Positions 44,811 through 52,836 of a DNA stretch of 64,000 nt are shown piece by piece. Below the pieces are notes generated by a model. The model saw only the letters and a list, made by a program, of their open reading frames with translations, searched no databases and was not told the origin of the DNA. Each line of letters begins with the position of its first letter. The stretch's first letter is position 1. The position numbers and the translations under genes are program-made. Source of the DNA: Flammeovirga sp. OC4 (GTDB lineage Bacteria > Bacteroidota > Bacteroidia > Cytophagales > Flammeovirgaceae); assembly GCF_000812565.1 (NCBI RefSeq), contig NZ_JTAM01000013.1, positions 62,001-126,000 on the forward strand, in the 5' to 3' direction.

Positions 44811-46142
44811 TTATTCGTATCTCAAAGATTCAATTGGGTCTTGATTCGCTGCTTTTCTAGCCGGTGAAATTCCAAAAATGACACCGATGGAAGTAGCTAC
44901 CCCAAATGAGATAAGTACTGATGAGAATGAAACAATAGTCGGTATGTCTGCAATATTAGAAATCAATACCGCCAAGGCAATCCCGAGAATTACACCAATT
45001 GTACCCCCAGAAAGACTAATTAATACCGCTTCTAAGAGGAATTGTAGGATGATATCATGTTTTTTGGCACCCAAAGATATCCTTAAACCAATTTCTTTGA
45101 TGCGTTCTAATACCGAAGCCAACATAATATTCATGATCCCTATGCCACCTACTATCAGAGAGATAGAGGCAATTGCTCCCAAGACAATATTGAAAATATC
45201 CTTTGTTCTTCTTTGCTGCTTTAGAAGCATTTCAGGGATCGATATTTCGAAGTCAATTTTATCAAAATGCCTTCTGGTCAACATTCTTTGTAAAACTTCT
45301 GAAGCTAAAGCAAGTTCTTTACTTTCTGACATTTGAATAACAACCTTATCAAGCTGATGATAATTGCTTGGTTTTTTCTCCACATCATCATTGTTTCTGT
45401 TTTCCTCTCTAGCAGCTTGTTGAATATCAGATTTAGTCACCTTTGCTCGATCTTGATAACGAATTAACATGGTCTGAAGGGGGACGTAGACATCTAAATT
45501 CGCATTTCTGATTCCTAATTTCTCTAGGTTTTTTGAAGCCGAACTTCTTTCTTTTAATACACCTATGACAGTTAGCCACTGACCTCCACATTTGATTTGC
45601 TTGCCAATGGGATCTTCTTTACTAAAAAAACGGGTTTGAATACCACGACCGATAATACAAACAGCCTGACCAAATTTGAAGTGTGTATTCGAAAATAATG
45701 CCCCTGATGACAAGGTATGATTGTAGATTTCGAAGTAAGCATTTTGGACACCAATTAATTTAGTAGACCTACGAATACCATTTTTTATGATATAGGTTTC
45801 TAGCTCAATTTCAGGGCTGATTTTTTGAATATTAGGGATGGTATGTTTTATATTTTCAAGATCAAGTATAGTCAACCCTGGAGAATATTTATCCTTGTCA
45901 CCTTGATTTGATTGTGCAATTTTTTCCTCCGTTTGCTCCTTTTTGGGTGTGACAACAATATTATTGACGCCCACCAGCTTCATTTGATTCAAAATTTCTT
46001 GTTGTGCACCTTGTCCAACAGCAAGCATAGCAATTACGGCACTAACCCCGAAGATAATTCCCAATGCAGTTAAGATTGAGCGAACGGTATTGGCCAAAAT
46101 TGCTTCCCAAGCAATAGACAGGTTAATAAGTATTCTGTCCAT
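44811..46142 (-). CDS. MacB-like ABC transporter permease (FtsX domain), no ATPase domain
   Basis: A 443-residue inner-membrane protein: one N-terminal helix (about 14-45, AILANTVRSILTALGIIFGVSA), a large periplasmic MacB-type domain (about 60-310) with GVNNIVV and IGRGIQTRFF blocks, and three C-terminal helices with SLIVGGIGIMNIMLASVLERIKEIGLR, the FtsX signature. Unlike E. coli MacB it has no nucleotide-binding domain, and no separate ATPase gene lies in the operon. It sits 3 nt after the adaptor gene and 17 nt before the TolC-like gene. Confidence 0.92.
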   Translation of the reverse strand: MDRILINLSIAWEAILANTVRSILTALGIIFGVSAVIAMLAVGQGAQQEILNQMKLVGVNNIVVTPKKEQTEEKIAQSNQGDKDKYSPGLTILDLENIKHTIPNIQKISPEIELETYIIKNGIRRSTKLIGVQNAYFEIYNHTLSSGALFSNTHFKFGQAVCIIGRGIQTRFFSKEDPIGKQIKCGGQWLTVIGVLKERSSASKNLEKLGIRNANLDVYVPLQTMLIRYQDRAKVTKSDIQQAAREENRNNDDVEKKPSNYHQLDKVVIQMSESKELALASEVLQRMLTRRHFDKIDFEISIPEMLLKQQRRTKDIFNIVLGAIASISLIVGGIGIMNIMLASVLERIKEIGLRISLGAKKHDIILQFLLEAVLISLSGGTIGVILGIALAVLISNIADIPTIVSFSSVLISFGVATSIGVIFGISPARKAANQDPIESLRYE

Positions 46143-46145
46143 TGT

Positions 46146-47387
46146 CTATTGAATTAAAATAATGTCTTTTGATACGTTTGTTGGAGTGGATAACGCTACA
46201 ATATCTTCAGGAGAGAGTCCTTGTAAGATTTCTATATCTTTATCATTCATCTCACCCGTTTTTACTTCTCTTTTTTCAAAACCACTTACTACTTTTTTGT
46301 AGACATAATTAATAGAATCACCTTTGGTATGAATGGCTTCCAATGGAATTAAAAGTGTATTTTCAATAAAATTGGTTTGAATAATATTTGATGTAGTCAT
46401 TGAAGGGCGGAGTGTACTGTCTGATTCGTTTAGCAGAATAATAACCTCAAATACTTTAGCATCAGAATTCGGTTTTTGTTCTCCCACATTGGCTACTTTT
46501 GTGACTGTTCCAGTGAGTGATTTATCAGGAAATGCATCCAAACCTAATGTTACAGTTTGCTTAGGTTTAATTTTACGAATATCGACTTCGTTGACATACG
46601 TTTTTGAAATCATTACTGATAAATCAGGTAAGGTAGCCACAACAGGGTCCCAACCTCTGATAGTCGATCCTTCCTTTTTCTTCTTACCGTCCCAATCTTT
46701 AGCATAAATCACCATGCCTTCTTCTGGAGCAAAAATGGTAAACTCAGCAAATAAATCTTGTAAGAACTTTACCTTTCTTTTCGCTTCATTTAGCGTAGCA
46801 GTGATTTCTCGCATTTTTGCACTTAACTGCTGTTGTTTTACAAGGTAATTCGACTTGGTCTGTTTTAGATCTCTCTCAGATTTTAGTACTTCAATTTCTG
46901 CTTGTTTGATTGTCGCTGGAGGTTCAAATGCGGATTGCTCTAACGCTAATTTTTTCTCTTCAACCGTAAATTGAAGATTAATAATCTTATCCCTTTCCTG
47001 ACTAAGCTGAAGAGCAGTATCCAGCTTTGTTTGTTCCCATTGAGATTCTGCTTTCGTAAGATCCGTTTCCCTTTGCGTTAATTTGTCGGATAGTGAAGAA
47101 GCATCAAGTTGAGCAACTTTATCCCCTTTTTTAACGACGGTACCTTCAGGGACAAGACTATTTAGTTTTGTTTCCCAAATACCAGCTTGTCTCATTTTTA
47201 TAGGACCTTGAATCTCCACAAAGTTTTTTGCTTCCAATTCACCAGTAGTAGAAACATTGATATAGAGGTCTCCAAACCGGGCTTTTGTGAGTAAAACTTC
47301 TTCTGAAGCCTCCTTAAAAAAGAAAAAATAAGATAGAATTAACACTAGAACACCAGCTGACACGGCTAGAATTGGTTTGGTTTTCAT
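46146..47387 (-). CDS. HlyD/MacA-family periplasmic adaptor
   Basis: A 413-residue membrane-anchored adaptor: N-terminal helix (about 5-24), split lipoyl domain (about 45-80 and 215-260), a long coiled-coil hairpin between them (about 95-205, rich in Lys/Glu/Leu), and beta-barrel and membrane-proximal domains to the end. It would link the FtsX-type permease to the TolC-type channel. First gene of the export operon. A 7-bp inverted repeat lies 30 nt upstream of its start. Confidence 0.9.
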   Translation of the reverse strand: MKTKPILAVSAGVLVLILSYFFFFKEASEEVLLTKARFGDLYINVSTTGELEAKNFVEIQGPIKMRQAGIWETKLNSLVPEGTVVKKGDKVAQLDASSLSDKLTQRETDLTKAESQWEQTKLDTALQLSQERDKIINLQFTVEEKKLALEQSAFEPPATIKQAEIEVLKSERDLKQTKSNYLVKQQQLSAKMREITATLNEAKRKVKFLQDLFAEFTIFAPEEGMVIYAKDWDGKKKKEGSTIRGWDPVVATLPDLSVMISKTYVNEVDIRKIKPKQTVTLGLDAFPDKSLTGTVTKVANVGEQKPNSDAKVFEVIILLNESDSTLRPSMTTSNIIQTNFIENTLLIPLEAIHTKGDSINYVYKKVVSGFEKREVKTGEMNDKDIEILQGLSPEDIVALSTPTNVSKDIILIQ

Positions 47388-47416
47388 TAGTTAGATAGAA
47401 TTAGATGAATTAAAAT

Positions 47417-47439
47417 AAACAGTTTTAACGCTACTGTTT
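47417..47439. promoter_or_regulatory. inverted repeat upstream of the export operon
   Basis: AAACAGT (47417-47423) and ACTGTTT (47433-47439) are perfect 7-nt arms with a 9-nt gap, 30 nt upstream of the adaptor's start. It may be a regulator site or a leader hairpin. Confidence 0.35.
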
Positions 47440-47672
47440 TTGATTTAATTGGAGTACTAAAGAGTAACTGCTCCACCCGTAATCAATCAGATACAATGGA
47501 ACTTTTAATTTCACGATTCTATTTTAATCAAAATAAATATCAATTAGCACTTTTAGAGTATTAACCTTTGTTAATCATGCTTCCTAGACATCTAATCGAT
47601 TAGAATTAATATAAAAGAGTGTTTAATTCTACAATTCGTTGGAAAGTAACTATAAAACTAGGCTAAACTTTT

Positions 47673-47680
47673 TATATTTG
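47673..47680 (+). promoter_or_regulatory. putative -7 element of asnS
   Basis: TATATTTG matches TAnnTTTG, about 66 nt before the GTG start of asnS. The nearest upstream TTG (47639-47641) is too far away, so only the -7 half is supported. Confidence 0.35.
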
Positions 47681-47745
47681 TGCTCAATTTTCGGCATACG
47701 TTTTAGTATGTCATTTTTATTTTAAACATTTAAACTACCACGCAA

Positions 47746-49176
47746 GTGAAAAGAATAAAGATTAAAGACTTGCTGGCCCACGGTGAGGTTGGAGCCAAAG
47801 TAACTGTAAAGGGATGGATTAGAACATTTAGAAGCAATCGTTTCATTGCCTTAAATGACGGTTCTACTATCAATAATTTGCAAGCAGTGGTAGATTTTGA
47901 AAATACAGACGAAGATCTACTTAAAAGATTAACTACAAGTGCTGCTGTAGCAATTGACGGTGAAGTAGTTGAATCTCAAGGTAAAGGTCAAAGCATCGAA
48001 ATCGTTGTTGAGAAGATAGAAATTTTGGGTGATGCAGATCCAGATGAGTATCCTTTACAACCTAAAAGACACTCTTTAGAATTCTTAAGAGAAAAAGCTC
48101 ACTTACGTCCTCGTACGCAAGTGATGAGTGCTGTTTATAGAGTAAGAAATGCGTTAGCGTATGGTATCCATAAATTCTTCAACGAAAAAGGATTCCTTTA
48201 TATGCACACGCCGATCATCACAGGTTCTGATGCTGAAGGTGCAGGTGAGATGTTCAGAGTTACAAACTTTGATCCGTTGAACCCTCCAAAAACTGAGGAT
48301 GGTGAAGTAGATTACAAAGAAGATTTCTTTGGCAAAGCTGTAAACTTATCCGTTTCTGGTCAGTTGGAAGCAGAAGTTGGAGCAATGTCAATGGGTGAGG
48401 TTTATACATTTGGACCTACATTCCGTGCAGAGAACTCAAACACTTCTCGTCACTTGGCGGAATTCTGGATGATTGAGCCGGAGATGGCATTCTATGACTT
48501 AGACGACAACATGGATCTTGCTGAAGAAATGATCAAGTACTTGATCGATTTCGCTATGGAGCAATGTCCTGATGACTTGAAGTTCTTAGACCAACGTTAT
48601 GCTCAAGAACAAAAAGGTAAGCCTCAAAATGAACGTTCAGACCTTGGTTTATTAGAGCGTCTTGACTTTGTTTCTAAAAATGACTTCGAAAGATTGACTT
48701 ACACTGAGGCAATTGAAGTATTGAAGAGATCTAAGCCATTCAAGAAAGGTAAATTCAAATATCCTGTAGATTGGGGTATCGATTTACAATCTGAGCACGA
48801 AAGATACTTAGTAGAAAAAGAATATAAGAAGCCTGTAATTCTTACAGATTACCCTAAAGACATCAAATCATTCTATATGAAACAAAATGATGATGGTAAG
48901 ACGGTAAGAGCAATGGACGTTTTATTCCCTGGTATTGGTGAAATCATCGGTGGTTCTCAAAGAGAAGAGTCGTATGACAAGCTATTAACTAGAATGAATG
49001 AAATGGGAGTTCCTCAAGAGGAATTATGGTGGTACTTAGAGCTTCGTAAGTTCGGTACAGCTCCTCACTCTGGTTTCGGTTTAGGATTTGAAAGAATTGT
49101 ATTGTTTGTGACAGGTATGGGTAACATCCGTGACGTAATACCTTTCCCAAGAGCACCAAAAAGTGCTGAATTCTAA
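47746..49176 (+). CDS. asnS: asparaginyl-tRNA synthetase
   Basis: A 476-residue class IIb aminoacyl-tRNA synthetase: N-terminal OB-fold anticodon-binding domain (about 15-105, [21 protein letters not shown]) and the catalytic domain. Class II motif 1 lies near [27 protein letters not shown], motif 2 in [21 protein letters not shown] and motif 3 in [16 protein letters not shown]. The start is a GTG; no ATG is available before the first conserved residues. It is monocistronic, with a terminator. Confidence 0.95.
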   Translation: MKRIKIKDLLAHGEVGAKVTVKGWIRTFRSNRFIALNDGSTINNLQAVVDFENTDEDLLKRLTTSAAVAIDGEVVESQGKGQSIEIVVEKIEILGDADPDEYPLQPKRHSLEFLREKAHLRPRTQVMSAVYRVRNALAYGIHKFFNEKGFLYMHTPIITGSDAEGAGEMFRVTNFDPLNPPKTEDGEVDYKEDFFGKAVNLSVSGQLEAEVGAMSMGEVYTFGPTFRAENSNTSRHLAEFWMIEPEMAFYDLDDNMDLAEEMIKYLIDFAMEQCPDDLKFLDQRYAQEQKGKPQNERSDLGLLERLDFVSKNDFERLTYTEAIEVLKRSKPFKKGKFKYPVDWGIDLQSEHERYLVEKEYKKPVILTDYPKDIKSFYMKQNDDGKTVRAMDVLFPGIGEIIGGSQREESYDKLLTRMNEMGVPQEELWWYLELRKFGTAPHSGFGLGFERIVLFVTGMGNIRDVIPFPRAPKSAEF

Positions 49177-49192
49177 AAAGAATTTTTATAGC

Positions 49193-49234
49193 AAAAAGGC
49201 TGTCTTGAACTTTGCGTTTAAGACAGCCTTTTTT
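49193..49234 (+). terminator. intrinsic terminator after asnS
   Basis: Stem AAAGGCTGTCTT (49195-49206) with AAGACAGCCTTT (49220-49231), extended by weak inner pairs, followed by T's. The AGGCTGTC core recurs in two other terminators of the window. Confidence 0.82.
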
Positions 49235-49261
49235 ATTTAAACCTCTTTAAAGTCTAGATTA

Positions 49262-49696
49262 TTATTTAAATGCCTTCACTTGTGTAGTTTTGTTATCGAC
49301 AGGTCTCCAACCTAAAGAAGGTAAATATTTATAGGTATAAATTTTCCATTTTACCTCCTTTGTTTTTTTATTTTTCTTTTGAGCTTGCCAAATGATTAAC
49401 GCTTTTTGTCCATCTGTATAATCGGTATAAACACGAACAAAATCCTTTCCTTCTACTAATTTGTCAAAGAGAATATTTTCAGTTTGACGGTCAATTAGCA
49501 TTTTTCGTTTTCCTTCAACAAAGATTTCCAATGTGGCATCATCTCCAACACCTCTTGAGAAAGGTGCAGTCTTTATTTTTGGAGCATTTGAAGCATCATA
49601 GTTTTTATTTCTATTCTTTTCATCTTTTACGTTATCAGCAAATAGCATATTCGTAAACAACAAAAGTGAGGTAAAGATTAGGGTTATCGATTTCAT
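49262..49696 (-). CDS. small secreted protein of unknown function
   Basis: A 144-residue exported protein: signal peptide ending MLFAD (about 21), a basic, Asn-rich stretch (DEKNRNKNYD), then a beta-rich domain with KALIIWQAQKKNKKTKEVKW. No Cys, no catalytic motif and no recognised family. Confidence 0.65.
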   Translation of the reverse strand: MKSITLIFTSLLLFTNMLFADNVKDEKNRNKNYDASNAPKIKTAPFSRGVGDDATLEIFVEGKRKMLIDRQTENILFDKLVEGKDFVRVYTDYTDGQKALIIWQAQKKNKKTKEVKWKIYTYKYLPSLGWRPVDNKTTQVKAFK

Positions 49697-50057
49697 GTTA
49701 TTAAAAGGTTGATTTGCAACATTATATACATCGATAAAAGCAGCTAAGTTTATTTAATTTACCTTTATTAATTACCATTTATTGTTGTTTTATAAAAAAA
49801 ACATCATAACTTTAAAATATGTTTAAATGAGAACAATACTGGTGCTAGTGTAATTTTTTCGAATAAAAACTAAATATGATTGTATTTTTACCTCAACGTG
49901 AATTATATCTAAGTAATTGTTAACAGGTTAATTATGCACTCTGTTTCATTTAAAAAAATAATATAAATTCGTAAATTAGATTTGCATGAGTAAACTATGC
50001 TAAGACATGTTACTGTTAAAAACTTATTAAATATCAACAATAAACTCTTTTCGTTAA
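49697..50057. other. AT-rich region between divergent genes
   Basis: 361 bp of A/T-rich DNA between the divergent genes at 49696 and 50058. No open frame, repeat or RNA gene is recognised; promoters are expected but no clear -33/-7 pair is seen. Confidence 0.35.
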
Positions 50058-50483
50058 ATGGAAATAACTACCAAACATACCCTATCACTAAGTATAGTGG
50101 CAGCACTTTTGATATTTGTTGTCATTTTTGAGTCTTGCATGACTACCTCTATTGAATTGCCATGTCAAAAAAATACATGGTATACCAGTAATGTAGGCTT
50201 GAAATTAGAAGATACTAAAGCAGATATTAATGTTTCTGTGAAATTTACAGATTCTTATGCATTAGTAGAGCTTATGAATGATCAAACTCATGAGGTGTAT
50301 AAATTACATCCTTCGGAAACATCAACAGATGAGGAGTACGTATTTGAAACACTACAAAGAGTGGGATCGAAGTATCATAATGCAAAACTGTCACTTGCAA
50401 GAAAAAGTAATCTTGAGAAAATAGAGGTTTCTTTTAAAGATTACGACAGAAAAATTGATTATAATTCAATTCTTTACATGTAA
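50058..50483 (+). CDS. small putative lipoprotein
   Basis: A 141-residue protein with an N-terminal hydrophobic helix (about 8-25) ending IFESCMTT, a plausible lipobox-like Cys (Cys27), though the surrounding residues are not ideal. The mature part is beta-rich, with a second Cys in LPCQKNTWYTSNVGLKL. I recognise no family. Confidence 0.6.
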   Translation: MEITTKHTLSLSIVAALLIFVVIFESCMTTSIELPCQKNTWYTSNVGLKLEDTKADINVSVKFTDSYALVELMNDQTHEVYKLHPSETSTDEEYVFETLQRVGSKYHNAKLSLARKSNLEKIEVSFKDYDRKIDYNSILYM

Positions 50484-50507
50484 AAAACAGATTCAGTTTT
50501 TTTCTCG

Positions 50508-50546
50508 AAATAGGTTAGTATTTATTGAAGTACTAACCTATTTTTT
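50508..50546 (+). terminator. intrinsic terminator
   Basis: Arms AAATAGGTTAGTA (50508-50520) and TACTAACCTATTT (50531-50543), 13 bp perfect, followed by T's. It separates the lipoprotein gene from the GNAT gene, which argues against longer upstream starts of the latter. Confidence 0.85.
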
Positions 50547-50586
50547 GTTTATATTTTATATAGATTTGTCAACAAAAAAAGTTGAA

Positions 50587-51066
50587 ATGCAAATAAGGCC
50601 TATTAAAACATCAGATAACGAAAAAATTGGACATTTAATACAGGAAGTGTTGGAAGAACATGAAGCGAACCTACCTGGTACGGCTTATTTTGATGAAATG
50701 TTGTTTAGTTTAAGTCAAGTTTATCAACCCGAAAAAGCTATTTATTATGTCATTGAAGAAGACGGTAACATTATCGGTGGTGCCGGTATAAATGTTTTAG
50801 AAGGCGGAGATAACAGTATTTGTGAACTCCAGAAAATATACCTAAAAAAAGAAGCTAGAGGTAAAGGTCTAGGTAGAAAATTGATCAAAAAATGCCTAGA
50901 CTTTGCTGCTGAAAAAAAATATTCTAATTGCTATTTAGAAACGATGCCTCAACTATCAAAAGGAATTGAACTCTATGAAAAGGAAGGTTTTAAAATGTTG
51001 GAAAAACCTTTGGGAAATACTTCCCATCACGGATGTTCAATTTGGATGTTAAAAAAAATACAATAA
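50587..51066 (+). CDS. GNAT family N-acetyltransferase
   Basis: A 159-residue acetyltransferase. The acetyl-CoA-binding motif A is LKKEARGKGLGRKLIKKCL (about 88-106), preceded by the ICELQKIYL strand and followed by YLETMPQLSKGIELYEKEGFK. I chose the ATG at 50587 (MQIRPIKTSDNEKIGHLI) because a terminator occupies the space further upstream. The substrate is unknown. Its stop overlaps the start of the hydrolase gene (TAATG). Confidence 0.88.
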   Translation: MQIRPIKTSDNEKIGHLIQEVLEEHEANLPGTAYFDEMLFSLSQVYQPEKAIYYVIEEDGNIIGGAGINVLEGGDNSICELQKIYLKKEARGKGLGRKLIKKCLDFAAEKKYSNCYLETMPQLSKGIELYEKEGFKMLEKPLGNTSHHGCSIWMLKKIQ

Positions 51067-52019
51067 TGCCAATTATTAATTCTCAGTTTTCACCAAACTT
51101 TTGGTTTAAAAACCCACATATCAATACGATATTTTCTAATCGTATCAAAAAACAGAAATCACCCAAATACTTAAGAAAACGTTATGAAACTGCTGATAAT
51201 GACTTTTTTGATGTAGATACTATCTTAAGTGAATCTGACACTGCTGTAATCATTCTTCATGGTTTAGAAGGATCTTCAAAGTCTGGTTACATCTTAGAAA
51301 TAGCGGATTACTTTTCCAAGACTTGGGATGTATGGGCTATGAATCACAAGAGTTGTAGTGGAGAACTTAACTTAAGAAAAACATCATATCATAGTGGAAG
51401 AACGGAAGAATTGATATTTCTTCTAGACGAAATTATAGATAATTATCGAAAAATATACATTGTTGGTTTCAGCTTAGGAGGGAATATCACGTTAAAATAC
51501 TTAGGAGAAAATGCTCAGGAACTTCATCCAAAAATAAAAGCAGCAGTAGCTATCTCTGCTCCTGTTCATCTCAACTCTTCAGCAAGGACACTCCAAGAAA
51601 GAAAGAATTGGTTTTACTTGAATGATTTTTTGGTATCTCTTAAAAAGAAAGCCATTGAAAAAATCAGAAGAGAGGATCCAGATTCAGCTAAAATTCTCTT
51701 GTTGGAGAAAGCGACAACGTTTGTAGAATTTGACAATCTTTATACAGCTCCCGTACATGGCTTTTTAGATGCAGAAGATTATTGGACAAAATGTAGTTCG
51801 AGGCAATTTCTACCAGAGATTTCTATTCCTACATTAATCTTAAATGCAGAAGATGATCCCTTTTTATCTGATGAATGTTACCCTTATACAGAGGCAATGG
51901 GCAATCAACAATTGTACTTAGAAGTCCCAAAGTATGGAGGGCATGTAGGTTTTATGGAATCTTCAGGAAGGGATCGATGGTATTTGCACCGTTTGATGAC
52001 TTTCTTAAAAAATTACTAG
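51066..52019 (+). CDS. YheT-type alpha/beta hydrolase
   Basis: A 317-residue alpha/beta-hydrolase of the YheT/ABHD group. The opening FSPNFWFKNPHINTIFSN matches the conserved WxxNPHxQT-type N-terminus. The oxyanion segment is ILHGLEGSSKSGY, the nucleophile Ser lies in VGFSLGGNITLKYLG, the acid in LNAEDDPFL and the His in YGGHVGFM. Relatives act as esterases or lipases of uncertain substrate. It overlaps the GNAT gene by one base, a translationally coupled pair. Confidence 0.88.
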   Translation: MPIINSQFSPNFWFKNPHINTIFSNRIKKQKSPKYLRKRYETADNDFFDVDTILSESDTAVIILHGLEGSSKSGYILEIADYFSKTWDVWAMNHKSCSGELNLRKTSYHSGRTEELIFLLDEIIDNYRKIYIVGFSLGGNITLKYLGENAQELHPKIKAAVAISAPVHLNSSARTLQERKNWFYLNDFLVSLKKKAIEKIRREDPDSAKILLLEKATTFVEFDNLYTAPVHGFLDAEDYWTKCSSRQFLPEISIPTLILNAEDDPFLSDECYPYTEAMGNQQLYLEVPKYGGHVGFMESSGRDRWYLHRLMTFLKNY

Positions 52020-52061
52020 GTATACTGGCAGTAGCCAATTACACGTTGGTATAATTGATAA

Positions 52062-52136
52062 GGCTTTTATCGTGTTTCGAGTAGCGGCTCTATGAACGAG
52101 ACTATTCTAAACAGGATAGAAGCCATTTTTTTTGAA
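52062..52136 (+). terminator. unusually long hairpin ending in U8
   Basis: Outer arms GGCTTTTATC (52062-52071) and GATAGAAGCC (52115-52124), then inner pairing TGTTT-GAG-TAG with CTA-TTC-AAACA, topped by a CTC/GAG tip, and a T8 tract at 52126-52133. About 24 of 27 positions can pair. It probably ends the GNAT-YheT transcript. Confidence 0.65.
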
Positions 52137-52378
52137 TATTTCTTCTTTATTTATCGAAAAGTGGTGATCAATGACAAGCGTTTGAGTATTTTATTAGTGA
52201 AGAAATACTTTACAACATCCTTATTTTTATCTGTTTAGCTTTATTATAGTGATTCTAGTATACTAAAAATGATTTAAATCACTTTTTAACGGCTTTAAAG
52301 TTGTACTCCCGAAAAATAACCAATAACTTTGTTGAAATTATTTCAGACTGTTTACAAATAAACTTTTCACTAAACATT
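52137..52378. other. AT-rich region upstream of a small membrane protein gene
   Basis: About 240 bp without a coding frame. An in-frame ATG at 52301 would extend the next gene by 26 residues without adding a recognisable feature. Confidence 0.35.
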
Positions 52379-52603
52379 ATGCATGGTTACTTATTTACAT
52401 TGGTAGGAATTATAATGGTTGTTTGTTCATTTACAATTTATAAGGACGAAGCAACGATAAAGTATTCTATGTTGGTTGCATCTTTCTTCCTGTTTGTTTT
52501 TGGATCTTTTATTAAGTTCAAGACACTTGTGAAGTTAAAAAAAGATATGAATGACAAACTAGAAGCAGCTCAAAAAGAGAGAGAAAGAAAGCTACAAAGC
52601 TAA
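52379..52603 (+). CDS. small membrane protein with coiled-coil tail
   Basis: A 74-residue protein with two hydrophobic helices (about 4-20 and 29-46) and a charged helical tail (KLKKDMNDKLEAAQKERERKLQ). I chose the ATG giving MHGYLFTLVGIIMVV, right at the first helix; a longer start at 52301 is possible. No family is recognised. Confidence 0.5.
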   Translation: MHGYLFTLVGIIMVVCSFTIYKDEATIKYSMLVASFFLFVFGSFIKFKTLVKLKKDMNDKLEAAQKERERKLQS

Positions 52604-52836
52604 TTAAAGCCATAAAAAACTTTATATAAAAGTAACAAGAGGTTATTTCATTTATGTATTAATAAATGCATATAATATTGGATTTTCTTTTGGGGAATTA
52701 TTAAATATTTACAGACGTTATAATAAACATTCCTAAAAGTGTAGAATCTTCTTTTATATCCATATAATACGTTGTTTATTGTGTTCTGAAATTACATCAT
52801 TCTGAGTAAATACAGAATTATAATAATCTTTTAAAT

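Larger units (their letters stand above)
47388..47745. other. intergenic region between divergent operons
   Basis: 358 bp holding the promoters for the export operon (minus) and asnS (plus). It contains an inverted repeat near 47417-47439, a -7 element near 47673, and no coding frame. Confidence 0.45.
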
